NCBI GenBank assembly: GCA_046152925.1
Contig: JBJXFX010000057.1
Span: 1-30,792, forward strand
Source: CAMAUF01 sp046152925
GTDB lineage: Bacteria > Chloroflexota > Dehalococcoidia > Tepidiformales > Tepidiformaceae
Length of the DNA stretch: 30,792 bases
Direction: 5' to 3'
The notes under the pieces were generated by a model, which worked only from the letters and a program-made list of their open reading frames with translations, made no database searches and was not told the DNA's origin. A program made the position numbers and the translations under genes. This document shows positions 14,900-22,182 of the stretch, in pieces (the stretch's first letter is position 1; every line of letters begins with the position of its first letter).

Positions 14900-15652
14900 T
14901 CAACGTGACGAAGCAGCGCCTTGATTCGCGACCGCGGCGGCCGCGGCGGCAATGGCCTCGGCGTCTCCGAGGTAGCGGTGGCCGAGGGGCCTCAGATGGG
15001 CATCAAGCTCATAGACCAGGGGGACGCCCGTCGGGATGTTGAGCTCGACGATCTGGTCCTCGGAGATGCCGTCGAGGTACTTCACCAGCGCGCGCAAGCT
15101 GTTGCCGTGGGCCGCGACAACCACGCGACGCCCCCCGCGGATCTGCGGCGCAATCGTCCCGTGCCAGTAGGGCAGCACGCGCTCGACCGTGTCGGCGAGG
15201 CACTCGGTGAGCGGCAACTCCTCAGGGCGGAGCGAGGCGTAACGGCGGTCGCGGCTCGGGAGCCGTTCGTCGCCAGGTTCGAGCGGCGGCGGCGGCGTGG
15301 CATAGCTTCGCCGCCATGTCTTCACCTGGTCATCGCCGAACTTCGCGGCGGTCTCGGCCTTGTTCAGGCCCTGGAGGGCGCCATAGTGACGCTCGTTGAG
15401 GCGCCACGAGCGCTCGACCGGTATCCACCAAAGGTCGAGCTCGTCGAGCGCGACCGTGAGCGTCCGGATTGCCCGCTTGAGCACCGAGGTGTAGGCGAGG
15501 TCGAAGGTGAAGCCTTCCGCGCGAAGGAGGCGGCCGGCCTCGGCAGCTTCGGTCCGGCCCTTCGCCGAAAGGTCGACGTCGGTCCAGCCGGTGAAGCGGT
15601 TCTCGCGGTTCCAGTCGCTTTCGCCATGACGGAGTAGGACGAGTTGGTGCAT
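14900..15652 (-). CDS. gpmA: 2,3-bisphosphoglycerate-dependent phosphoglycerate mutase
   Basis: A 250-residue glycolytic enzyme interconverting 3- and 2-phosphoglycerate through a phosphohistidine. The phosphohistidine motif is LLRHGESDWN (His9), followed by RFTGWTDVDLS, the acid/base segment RLNERHYGALQGLNK (Glu87) and the second histidine in AAHGNSLRALVKYL (His182). Length and the YRRSYATPPPPL-like loop fit the GpmA subgroup. The ATG at 15652 is chosen because AAGGGG precedes it and the family begins there; reading on to 15811 adds unrelated sequence. The C-terminus is an Ala-rich tail. It diverges from the PhnB-like gene. Confidence 0.97.
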   Translation of the reverse strand: MHQLVLLRHGESDWNRENRFTGWTDVDLSAKGRTEAAEAGRLLRAEGFTFDLAYTSVLKRAIRTLTVALDELDLWWIPVERSWRLNERHYGALQGLNKAETAAKFGDDQVKTWRRSYATPPPPLEPGDERLPSRDRRYASLRPEELPLTECLADTVERVLPYWHGTIAPQIRGGRRVVVAAHGNSLRALVKYLDGISEDQIVELNIPTGVPLVYELDAHLRPLGHRYLGDAEAIAAAAAAVANQGAASSR

Positions 15653-15738
15653 GGACGGCCCCTTCGGCGTTCGTCGGGACAGTGTATCGGGCCCTTCCGG
15701 TTGAAGCCGCTTCTTACGCGCGTAACCGGTTATTCCGT

Positions 15739-15767
15739 TTGACAGGTTACCGAGCGATGCGTATCGT
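15739..15767 (+). promoter_or_regulatory. sigma70-like promoter for the PhnB-like gene
   Basis: A perfect TTGACA (15739-15744), a 17-nt spacer and TATCGT (15762-15767) lie about 30 nt before the ATG at 15798, followed by AGGAGG. This is one of the two best promoters in the window. Confidence 0.65.
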
Positions 15768-15797
15768 CTGACCCGGCGATGAGAGGAGGCTCGGACG

Positions 15798-16256
15798 ATG
15801 CAGAAGATCACCCCGTTTCTCTGGTTTCAGGTGCCGGTCGACGAGCCCGTGCGGTTCTACGTCTCTCTCTTCCCCGATGCCAAGGTAATTGGTGACGACA
15901 GCGCGATTTCAACCGTGCAGGCACTGTCGTTCGAACTCTCGGGCGTGACCTATACGGCGTTTAACGGCGGACCCCACGCTGACTTCAACGACGCCTTCTC
16001 GCTGTTCGTCGAATGCGAGGACCAGGCGGAAGTCGACCGCTATTGGGACGCGTTCATCGCCAACGGCGGCACCCCGAGCCAGTGTGGTTGGCTGCAGGAC
16101 AAGTGGGGCCTTCGCTGGCAAATCGTGCCGGCGGCCTTGGGCGAGTGCTTGGGCGACCCCGACCCGGTGAAAGCGGAGCGCGCGCTTCAGGCGATGCTCG
16201 GGATGCAGAAACTGGACGTCGCCGCCCTCTACGCCGCCCGCGACGGGACGGCCTAG
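15798..16256 (+). CDS. PhnB-like VOC family protein
   Basis: A 152-residue protein of the PhnB/3-demethylubiquinone-methyltransferase-like branch of the VOC superfamily. Hallmarks are ITPFLWFQVPVDEPVRFYVSLFPDAKV at the start, then FELSGVTYTAFNGGP, FSLFVECEDQAEVDRYWDAF and GWLQDKWGLRWQIVP. Members are small dimeric metal-binding proteins; despite the family name no methyltransferase domain is present. AGGAGG is at normal spacing. Its stop codon overlaps the stop of the convergent gene by 4 nt (CTAG). Confidence 0.9.
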   Translation: MQKITPFLWFQVPVDEPVRFYVSLFPDAKVIGDDSAISTVQALSFELSGVTYTAFNGGPHADFNDAFSLFVECEDQAEVDRYWDAFIANGGTPSQCGWLQDKWGLRWQIVPAALGECLGDPDPVKAERALQAMLGMQKLDVAALYAARDGTA

Positions 16257-17089
16257 AAGACGCGCTGGTAACTCTTCCCGAGGTCCTCTTGTTCGAAGCC
16301 GCGAGGGGCCACTCCGTCGGTCGCGTATTGATAGAGGGCGGCCTTGAAGATCCCCTCCATCGCGGCCACGAACGCCGTTGCAAGCGCGACGAGGAGGACG
16401 CCGACGATCACGCCGGCCGCGAGGTTGACCGCAGCCACGACCATCCCCACCGCGACGGCCGGGAGAAACGCAACGATGTAGAAGAGCCCGAAGCCGAAGT
16501 TCGCCGTCACCTGCTCGCCCCAAGTGCGACGGAAGAGCGAGCCGCTTTCCTTGATCGCGCCAATCGGGCTCAGGCCCTGGACGACCAACACCGGGACGAC
16601 GAAGAAAGTCACGTAGGCCCAGATCCCGCCGACGAGGTCGAGCGCGAGCCTGCTCAAGAAGTTGTCGCTGCGCATCCGCAGCACGCGAAGCACGATCCCA
16701 ACGCTCGCGGTGATCACGGCCCAGCCGAAGATGTTGTGGGCATAGGGAAGCACCGCACTGAGGCCGCTCCCGACAGTCGGGTTGCCGCCACGGAGACGTT
16801 CCATGGCCGCGGCGACCAGCGCGGCGTTGAAGAAGATGCCCGCGTACGTCGCGAGCACGACGAAGACAACGCCAAGCACGACGTCCACCAGCTCGACCTG
16901 ACGCTTGGCTTCATCGGCGGAGAGCCTGTCGAAGCTGCCGGCGGCGAGAGCGAGCGCGGCGAAGACCGCCGCTACGACGGCGATGACGACGAACGAAAGC
17001 AGCGGCAGGAAGATGAGCTCGCGGTCCTTTTGCAGGATCCCGAAGCTCGCCTTAAACAGGCCCCAGGTCCGGCCGATTGTCGCAAACAT
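16253..17089 (-). CDS. DUF6159-like polytopic membrane protein
   Basis: A 278-residue membrane protein. The N-terminus MFATIGRTWGLFKASFGILQKDRELIF, read as two parts, matches the soluble start of DUF6159-like proteins (F-x-R-G-W-x-L-x-K-x-S-x-x-x-L-x-x-D-x-E-L). About six hydrophobic segments follow (near residues 30-55, 72-97, 121-138, 154-174, 207-229 and 233-255). Function is unknown. The start at 17089 is where family similarity begins; a longer reading is Arg/Ser-rich and overlaps trmD. It follows trmD by 34 nt and is probably the last gene of the mog-trmD transcript. Confidence 0.78.
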   Translation of the reverse strand: MFATIGRTWGLFKASFGILQKDRELIFLPLLSFVVIAVVAAVFAALALAAGSFDRLSADEAKRQVELVDVVLGVVFVVLATYAGIFFNAALVAAAMERLRGGNPTVGSGLSAVLPYAHNIFGWAVITASVGIVLRVLRMRSDNFLSRLALDLVGGIWAYVTFFVVPVLVVQGLSPIGAIKESGSLFRRTWGEQVTANFGFGLFYIVAFLPAVAVGMVVAAVNLAAGVIVGVLLVALATAFVAAMEGIFKAALYQYATDGVAPRGFEQEDLGKSYQRVF

Positions 17090-17123
17090 GTGACGTGCAC
17101 CCCGGGTCGGAGATGGGAGCATT

Positions 17124-17849
17124 CTACTCGATGCCCGAAAGGTCGAGCGTGTCGGGCCAGTGTGCGAGAAGGTCCGGCCGCTTGCGCCGCGTCCGGGCGA
17201 GGCGCTGCTCCTGCTGCCACCGACGGATGTTCGCGTGGTGGCCCGACAAGAGCACATCCGGGACGGGCCAGCCGTTGTACTCCGCCGGCCGCGTGTAGTG
17301 CGGGTGCTCGAGCAGACCGTCGGCGAACGATTCTTCCGAAGGCGACGTGTCATCGCCCAGGGCGCCGGGGACGTGGCGGGTGACGGCGTCGATCAAGACC
17401 ATCGCGGGGAGCTCGCCGCCCGTCAGGATGTAGTCGCCGACCGAGACTTCGCGGTCGACACAGTGTTCGATGAAGCGCTCGTCGACGCCTTCGTAGCGCC
17501 CGCAGACCAGGATGAGCCGCGGATACGCGGCGAGTTCGCGGACGAGCGCATCGTCGAGCCGCTCGCCCTGCGGAGAGAAGTAGATGACGTGCGCCGGCGA
17601 CTCGTCCTGTGCCAGCACGTGGAGCAGCGCGCGGTGGAGGACATCGACTCGCATGACCATGCCCTGACCACCGCCGAAGGGGTGATCATCGACCGACCGG
17701 TGCCGGTCCGTCGCGTGATCACGGACATCCCAGGTGTGGAGGCCGAGGAGGCCGTCCTCACGCGCCCGCTGGATGATCGATACGCCCAGCGGCCCAGCGA
17801 CGAACGCCTCCGGGAAGAGCGTCAAGACGTCGACGCGGAGCTGGGTCAC
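17124..17849 (-). CDS. trmD: tRNA (guanine-37-N1)-methyltransferase
   Basis: A 241-residue SPOUT methyltransferase that makes m1G37 in tRNAs and prevents +1 frameshifting. The signature stretches are HPFGGGQGMVM, ILVCGRYEGVDERFIE, SVGDYILTGGELPAM and GLLEHPHYTRP, which together build the knotted SAM site. It starts at GTG (17849): GTG overlaps the mog stop as GTGA, so translation is coupled. It is unusual that trmD is paired here with a molybdopterin gene rather than with rpsP-rimM-rplS. Confidence 0.96.
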   Translation of the reverse strand: MTQLRVDVLTLFPEAFVAGPLGVSIIQRAREDGLLGLHTWDVRDHATDRHRSVDDHPFGGGQGMVMRVDVLHRALLHVLAQDESPAHVIYFSPQGERLDDALVRELAAYPRLILVCGRYEGVDERFIEHCVDREVSVGDYILTGGELPAMVLIDAVTRHVPGALGDDTSPSEESFADGLLEHPHYTRPAEYNGWPVPDVLLSGHHANIRRWQQEQRLARTRRKRPDLLAHWPDTLDLSGIE

Positions 17850-18361
17850 CTGCGGCTCGCGTGGCCGGTGTCGGCATCGGTCCGGTGCTCCATGGACGCT
17901 GCGAGCAGCTGGCCGGCGTGCGGCAGCAGCGAGAGGAGCACGTCCATCCCTTCGGCGACCGCCTTCGGGTTGCCAGGAAGGTTCACGATCAGCGTGCGCC
18001 CGCGCGTGACGGCGATGCCGCGGGAAAGCACGGCGTAGGGCGTCTTTTTGAGGCCCTCGGCCCAGAGCGCCGCCGGGATCCCTGGGACGTCGCGTTCGGC
18101 GACATCGCGGGTGGCCTCGGGCGTGATGTCGCGCGGCGAAAGGCCTGTGCCACCGGTGGTGATCACGATATCGGCCTTGCCCTCGTCGGCCCACTCCCGG
18201 AGTTTGGCGGCGATGCTGTCGCGGTCGTCGGGGAGGATGGTGCGCGCTACGACGGCGTGGCCCGCTTCGAAGCAGCGGCGCTCCACGAGGTCGCCCGAGG
18301 CGTCCTCGCGGGCGCCGGCGGCACCCTTATCAGAGGCGGTGAGGATCGCGATGCGGACCAC
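17846..18361 (-). CDS. molybdopterin adenylyltransferase / MoaB-like
   Basis: A 171-residue MoCF-biosynthesis domain protein of the MogA/MoaB group, which adenylates molybdopterin before molybdenum insertion. Motifs are ILTASDKGAAGAREDASGD, DIVITTGGTGLSPRDITPEA and LIVNLPGNPKAVAEGM, the last two forming the nucleotide/pterin pocket. MogA and MoaB are hard to tell apart by eye. The start is GTG with no Shine-Dalgarno site; TACGAT ends 6 nt before it, suggesting a leaderless transcript. It diverges from the dcw operon and overlaps trmD by 4 nt. Confidence 0.92.
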   Translation of the reverse strand: MVRIAILTASDKGAAGAREDASGDLVERRCFEAGHAVVARTILPDDRDSIAAKLREWADEGKADIVITTGGTGLSPRDITPEATRDVAERDVPGIPAALWAEGLKKTPYAVLSRGIAVTRGRTLIVNLPGNPKAVAEGMDVLLSLLPHAGQLLAASMEHRTDADTGHASRR

Positions 18362-18367
18362 GAGGGC

Positions 18368-18373
18368 ATCGTA
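18368..18373 (-). promoter_or_regulatory. probable -10 box, leaderless mog/moaB
   Basis: TACGAT ends 6 nt before the GTG at 18361. No Shine-Dalgarno site is present. Confidence 0.35.
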
Positions 18374-18396
18374 GCACGCGGAAATAGAGAGTTTTC

Positions 18397-18425
18397 TTGA
18401 CGGGCGCCGAGGGCGGCCCTATCTT
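18397..18425 (+). promoter_or_regulatory. sigma70-like promoter of the dcw operon
   Basis: TTGACG (18397-18402), a 17-nt spacer and TATCTT (18420-18425). Transcription would begin near 18432, just before the G-tract repeats and about 75 nt before the mraZ start. Confidence 0.65.
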
Positions 18426-18436
18426 GAGCCCTGTCC

Positions 18437-18471
18437 GGGGGACTTTGGGTGAGTCCGGGGGAACTCGGGGG
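18437..18471 (+). promoter_or_regulatory. MraZ-box-like operator: four G-tracts at 10-bp period
   Basis: G-tracts begin at 18437, 18447, 18457 and 18467, exactly one helical turn apart (CCGGGGG, TTTGGGT, CCGGGGG, TCGGGGG). MraZ of Escherichia coli is known to bind TGGGN repeats spaced by 5 nt, that is a 10-bp period, in the mraZ promoter. The location just after the predicted -10 box and before mraZ fits autorepression. Binding by this MraZ is inferred. Confidence 0.7.
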
Positions 18472-18505
18472 AACTGAAGCCCGCCGAACCACGGAGGTAG
18501 CCAAG

Positions 18506-18943
18506 GTGTTCGCGGGCGTTGAACGCTACCAACTCGATGACCGGCTGCGGGTGCCCCTGCCGCCGGGTGATCGAGACGCGCTCAAACCCTGGGGGTGGGT
18601 AGTGCTTTCCCCCGGGTCCGGCCTTGAAGTCCACACGGAGACGAGTCTCGCCAGGGAAAGGAAAGCCCTGGAAGACCTGCCGCCGAGCGACCTCAAGGAG
18701 GACGCGTTGGATGAGTTCTACGCCTCCGCACATAAGGTTACTCCAGATAGTCAAGGGCGCATAACCCTGCCCAGCGCCTGGGCCGAATTGGCTGGCCTCG
18801 GCGTGAAGAAGCCCGTGATCGTGGCCGGACGCGGGGATTTCATGCGCCTCTGGAGCGAGGACGAGTGGAACGCTGGCGCGCCCCGGCGGCGCGAGGCCCG
18901 GGCCCGCGTCGGCCGCGGCCAAGGCGCGAAGGAGGAGGCATAG
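18506..18943 (+). CDS. mraZ: transcriptional regulator MraZ
   Basis: A 145-residue DNA-binding protein of the MraZ/AbrB-like fold with two tandem half-domains. The first half holds YQLDDRLRVPLP, where the family usually has D-x-K-G-R; here Leu replaces Gly. The second half has the standard DSQGRITLP (about residues 78-86). MraZ forms ring-shaped oligomers and controls its own operon. The GTG at 18506 is chosen because GGAGGT precedes it at good spacing and the family starts there (VFAGVERYQLDD); an upstream GTG at 18449 would lie inside the operator. The C-terminus is basic and Arg-rich. rsmH starts 7 nt after its stop. Confidence 0.93.
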   Translation: MFAGVERYQLDDRLRVPLPPGDRDALKPWGWVVLSPGSGLEVHTETSLARERKALEDLPPSDLKEDALDEFYASAHKVTPDSQGRITLPSAWAELAGLGVKKPVIVAGRGDFMRLWSEDEWNAGAPRRREARARVGRGQGAKEEA

Positions 18944-18950
18944 TGGATGC

Positions 18951-19913
18951 ATGGCTGACCACGCGTTCGTCCACGAACCGGTCCTCCTCCGCGACGTGCT
19001 GGAGTTGCTCGACGTCCGCCCGGACGGGAGTTACGCCGACCTTACCTGCGGCCTCGGCGGCCATTCCGCAGCGATCGCGGAGCGGCTTGGGCCAACGGGA
19101 TCACTCCTTTGTGTCGACCAGGACCGCAAGGCTCTGGCGATGGCGAGCGCGCGAGTTTCGGGCATTGGGAGAGGCCGAGTCACTTGCGCGCACGCCAACG
19201 CTCGAGAGCTTGCAGAGGTCGCCGCGAAGCACGGCTTCGGCCCCTTCGACGGCATCCTGCTCGACCTTGGCGTCAGCTCCATGCAACTCGACGACCCCGA
19301 GCGCGGCTTCAGCTACCGCTCGGAGGCAGCGTTGGACATGCGCATGGACCCCGACCGCACGCCGCTCACCGCGGCCGATGTGGTCAACACGTGGGACGAA
19401 CAGGCCCTTGCGGACGTGTTCTACCGCTACGGCGAGATCCGCGAATCGCGGCGACTCGCCCGCGCCATCGTCCGGGCGCGACCGATTCGGACGACCTTGG
19501 AATTCACCAAGGCCGTCGAGGGAGCTCTTGGGGCATCTGGTGGCCGAACCCATATCCACCCCGCCACCCCAAAGGCATACCAGGCTGTCCGGATACTCGT
19601 TAACGCGGAACTCGACACGCTCGACGCAGTACTCCCGCTCGCCAAGGACTCCCTCGGCTTTGGAGCTGGTCACCACGGGGGGCGCCTCGTGGTGATCAGC
19701 TTTCATTCTTTAGAAGACCGCCGGGTCAAGCAGTACTTCCGCCGGGAATCCACCGGCTGCGTCTGCCCGCCGCGGCTGCCCGTCTGCCGGTGTGGCCACG
19801 AGGCCACGCTGCGCGAACTCACTCGCCGTGGCATCCGCCCCGGCGACGAGGAGACGGCCCGAAACCCCCGGGCGCGGAGCGCTGTCCTCCGTGCCGCCGA
19901 ACGAATTGCCTAA
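18951..19913 (+). CDS. rsmH: 16S rRNA (cytosine-1402-N4)-methyltransferase
   Basis: A 320-residue SAM-dependent methyltransferase (old name mraW) acting on C1402 of 16S rRNA. It opens with HEPVLLRDVLELL, then the SAM-binding DLTCGLGGHSAAIAERLG (about 30-47), the acidic strand LLCVDQD, GILLDLGVSSMQLDDPERGFSY (read as two halves) and VVISFHSLEDRRVK (247-260). The C-terminal tail carries four cysteines (270, 272, 279, 281) in CVCPPRLPVCRC, a pattern suggestive of metal binding seen in some RsmH proteins. It overlaps nothing and is followed by ftsL after 12 nt. Confidence 0.97.
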   Translation: MADHAFVHEPVLLRDVLELLDVRPDGSYADLTCGLGGHSAAIAERLGPTGSLLCVDQDRKALAMASARVSGIGRGRVTCAHANARELAEVAAKHGFGPFDGILLDLGVSSMQLDDPERGFSYRSEAALDMRMDPDRTPLTAADVVNTWDEQALADVFYRYGEIRESRRLARAIVRARPIRTTLEFTKAVEGALGASGGRTHIHPATPKAYQAVRILVNAELDTLDAVLPLAKDSLGFGAGHHGGRLVVISFHSLEDRRVKQYFRRESTGCVCPPRLPVCRCGHEATLRELTRRGIRPGDEETARNPRARSAVLRAAERIA

Positions 19914-19925
19914 AGGAGGACGGCC

Positions 19926-20288
19926 ATGGTTGCGATCCCACGTCCTGTGCCGCTTCCTATCCCGGGATTCCGCCGGCCACAGCTGAACTGGTGGATGATC
20001 ACGGCGCTCCTTTCCGGGATCGCGCTGGCGATGCCCGTCGTCCAGGCGAGCACGACGACAGAAGCCGGGTTCGAAGCCGAACGGCTCCGCGACCAGCGGG
20101 TCCGCCTCGAAGACGAAGTAAACGCCCTTGAGGGCGAAATCGCGACGCTCTCATCGCAGTCGCGCATCGAGCAGCGTGCACGGGCGCTGGGGTTCGCCCC
20201 AGCCGATTACCCGCTGCACATCACCGTCACGGAGCCGGGGCCAAGCTGGCCGCGGGTCCCAAGCGAATACTTTGCTCCACAGCCCTAA
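19926..20288 (+). CDS. FtsL/DivIC-like septum protein
   Basis: A 120-residue bitopic protein: a Pro-rich cytoplasmic N-terminus, one membrane helix (WWMITALLSGIALAMPVVQA, about 22-41) and an extracytoplasmic coiled coil (FEAERLRDQRVRLEDEVNAL onward, about 49-85) ending in ARALGFAPADYPLHITV. The architecture and position between rsmH and ftsI are those of FtsL, which scaffolds FtsW and FtsI at the septum. FtsL sequences diverge strongly, so the name rests on position and architecture. AGGAGG lies 6 nt before the ATG. A 118-nt gap with no gene follows. Confidence 0.85.
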   Translation: MVAIPRPVPLPIPGFRRPQLNWWMITALLSGIALAMPVVQASTTTEAGFEAERLRDQRVRLEDEVNALEGEIATLSSQSRIEQRARALGFAPADYPLHITVTEPGPSWPRVPSEYFAPQP

Positions 20289-20406
20289 CGGGCCTTGGAG
20301 TGGAAGGAAGCCGCGCCCGACCCACCATCTCCCGGGGAAGGCACGGCCGTAATGGTTCCGAGAGGGCGACCCGGCGGGCAACCGCGGGGCCGGAGGCGCG
20401 CGACGG

Positions 20407-22182
20407 ATGGGCCAGAAACGATTAGGCGGCTCTCGCCGGATCTTGCTGCCGGCCGGGGTTATCGCAGTTGCGGTAGCCGCGCTGGTCGCGCGCCTCGTCT
20501 CGATCCAGATCGTGGAACACGACCAGCACAGCGCCGACGCGAAGGCCGAGCTCGCCGACGAAAAGCTCGAATACGGCCGCCGCGGCACGATCTTGGACCG
20601 TAACGGTACCGTCCTCGCGGCGTCTGTCCCCACCTTCGATGTCTACATCAGCGGCAAGCTCTGGCAGGACCCGGCTGTCGCCCAACTCGGCTCGACGGTG
20701 CTCACAAAGCACCTCAAGCTCGGGGCCGGCGACCTCCTTCCCTTGATCACCTCGAACGCTGACGTCCGCGTCGCCCGCGATATCGACTGGGAGACGGGCC
20801 TCGCGCTGGCCGCCGCTGTGAAAGAGGCGGAGCTGGGCGGCGCCGTCCGCCTGGACCGCAGCGCCGTGCGGATCCACCCAAACGGCAGCGTCGGGGCCTC
20901 GCTGGTCGGTTGGTATGGCGACCCGCCGCCCGACGACAAGAGCCGCGCCCGCAAAGTGGGGCGCTCCGGGATCGAATCGAACCTCAACGGGTTACTCGCA
21001 GGAAAGCCCTTGCGCACGCTCTACGAGCGGGACACCGAGGGCGAAGCGATCCCCATCGGTAGTTATGTCGCATCGGCGGCCGAAGACGGCGCCGATGTCG
21101 TCCTCGCCCTCGACTGGGAGCTCCAGGACATCGCGGAACGCGAGCTCGAAATCGCCGTAGCGGCCCACAAGGCGATCGGTGGCACGGTCGTCATGATGGA
21201 ACCTGAGACCGGCCGAATTCTGGCGTTGGCGACCCTTCCCCGACTCAAGTACACCGACCTCCCGTTTAAGGACAGCGCCAAGGTCGTCCTGGAGAACGAC
21301 AAGTCCGTAAGCTACGCATACGAACCGGGTTCAGTCATGAAGGTGATTACGGCCGCCGCCGCGGTCGATGCCGGGGTCGTTGGGCCGGACACCTGGTACC
21401 ACGACGACGGGGTCGTCCGCTTCGAAGACGGCACGGAGCTGAAGAACTGGCGCGATGGCGCCTACGGCGACCAGTCGATGGTCGGGGTGCTCCAAAACTC
21501 GATCAACACCGGCGCGATCTTCATGCAGCGCAAACTCGGGCGCGACCGCTTCCTCGATTATCTCGACCGCTTCGGCTTCAACGACAAGACGGGCATCGAA
21601 CTCCCGGCCGAAGCGGCGCCCTTCTTCCGTCAGCCGGGCGATGAAGGCTGGACAGTCGTCGACGTGGCCACGCAGTCCTACGGCCAGGGCATCTTCGTGA
21701 CACCGGTCCAGATGGTTGCGGCCTTCGCGGCCACCATTAACGGTGGACAACTCTTCCGGCCGCAGCTCGTCCGTGAAACGGTGGACGCCGATGGCACCGT
21801 GCGCGAACGCCGGCCCGACCTCGTCGGCCATCCAATCCGCCCGGAAACCAGCGCGACGATGCGCTCGATGCTCGCCCAGATCGTCATGCCGCCGGAGCGG
21901 GGCCACCAGGGCAAGCCTCGCGACTACAGCGCCGGCGGCAAGTCAGGCACGGCGAACATCATCACGGGCAACACCTACGACGAGAAGCGGCAGGTCGCCT
22001 CGTTCATCGGCTTCGCCCCCGTCGATGCGCCGAAGATCGTGATCCTCGTCAAGCTGGACGAAAACGCGGACCTGCAGACCGGCCAGGAGGCCGCAGGGCC
22101 AGTCTTCGCCAAGCTGGTGGACCTCTCGCTCGCCCACTTGAACGTCGCCCCAGATGCGGCGACCTACGTGATGCAACCATGA
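20407..22182 (+). CDS. ftsI: septal penicillin-binding protein (peptidoglycan transpeptidase)
   Basis: A 591-residue class B PBP that cross-links septal peptidoglycan. One membrane anchor (about 12-35), an N-terminal dimerisation region with RRGTILDRNGTVLA (58-71), then the transpeptidase domain with all three active-site motifs: SVMK (Ser309, Lys312), SIN (365-367) and KSG (512-514). No PASTA domains follow. GGAGG lies 10 nt before the ATG. Its stop overlaps the murF start as ATGA; in most dcw clusters murE comes next. Confidence 0.95.
   Translation: MGQKRLGGSRRILLPAGVIAVAVAALVARLVSIQIVEHDQHSADAKAELADEKLEYGRRGTILDRNGTVLAASVPTFDVYISGKLWQDPAVAQLGSTVLTKHLKLGAGDLLPLITSNADVRVARDIDWETGLALAAAVKEAELGGAVRLDRSAVRIHPNGSVGASLVGWYGDPPPDDKSRARKVGRSGIESNLNGLLAGKPLRTLYERDTEGEAIPIGSYVASAAEDGADVVLALDWELQDIAERELEIAVAAHKAIGGTVVMMEPETGRILALATLPRLKYTDLPFKDSAKVVLENDKSVSYAYEPGSVMKVITAAAAVDAGVVGPDTWYHDDGVVRFEDGTELKNWRDGAYGDQSMVGVLQNSINTGAIFMQRKLGRDRFLDYLDRFGFNDKTGIELPAEAAPFFRQPGDEGWTVVDVATQSYGQGIFVTPVQMVAAFAATINGGQLFRPQLVRETVDADGTVRERRPDLVGHPIRPETSATMRSMLAQIVMPPERGHQGKPRDYSAGGKSGTANIITGNTYDEKRQVASFIGFAPVDAPKIVILVKLDENADLQTGQEAAGPVFAKLVDLSLAHLNVAPDAATYVMQP

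Noticed and set aside
20289..20406. Possible extra small gene between the ftsL-like gene and ftsI
   Set aside because: The 118 nt contain only short frames with no ribosome binding site of their own; the GGAGG at 20392 belongs to ftsI.
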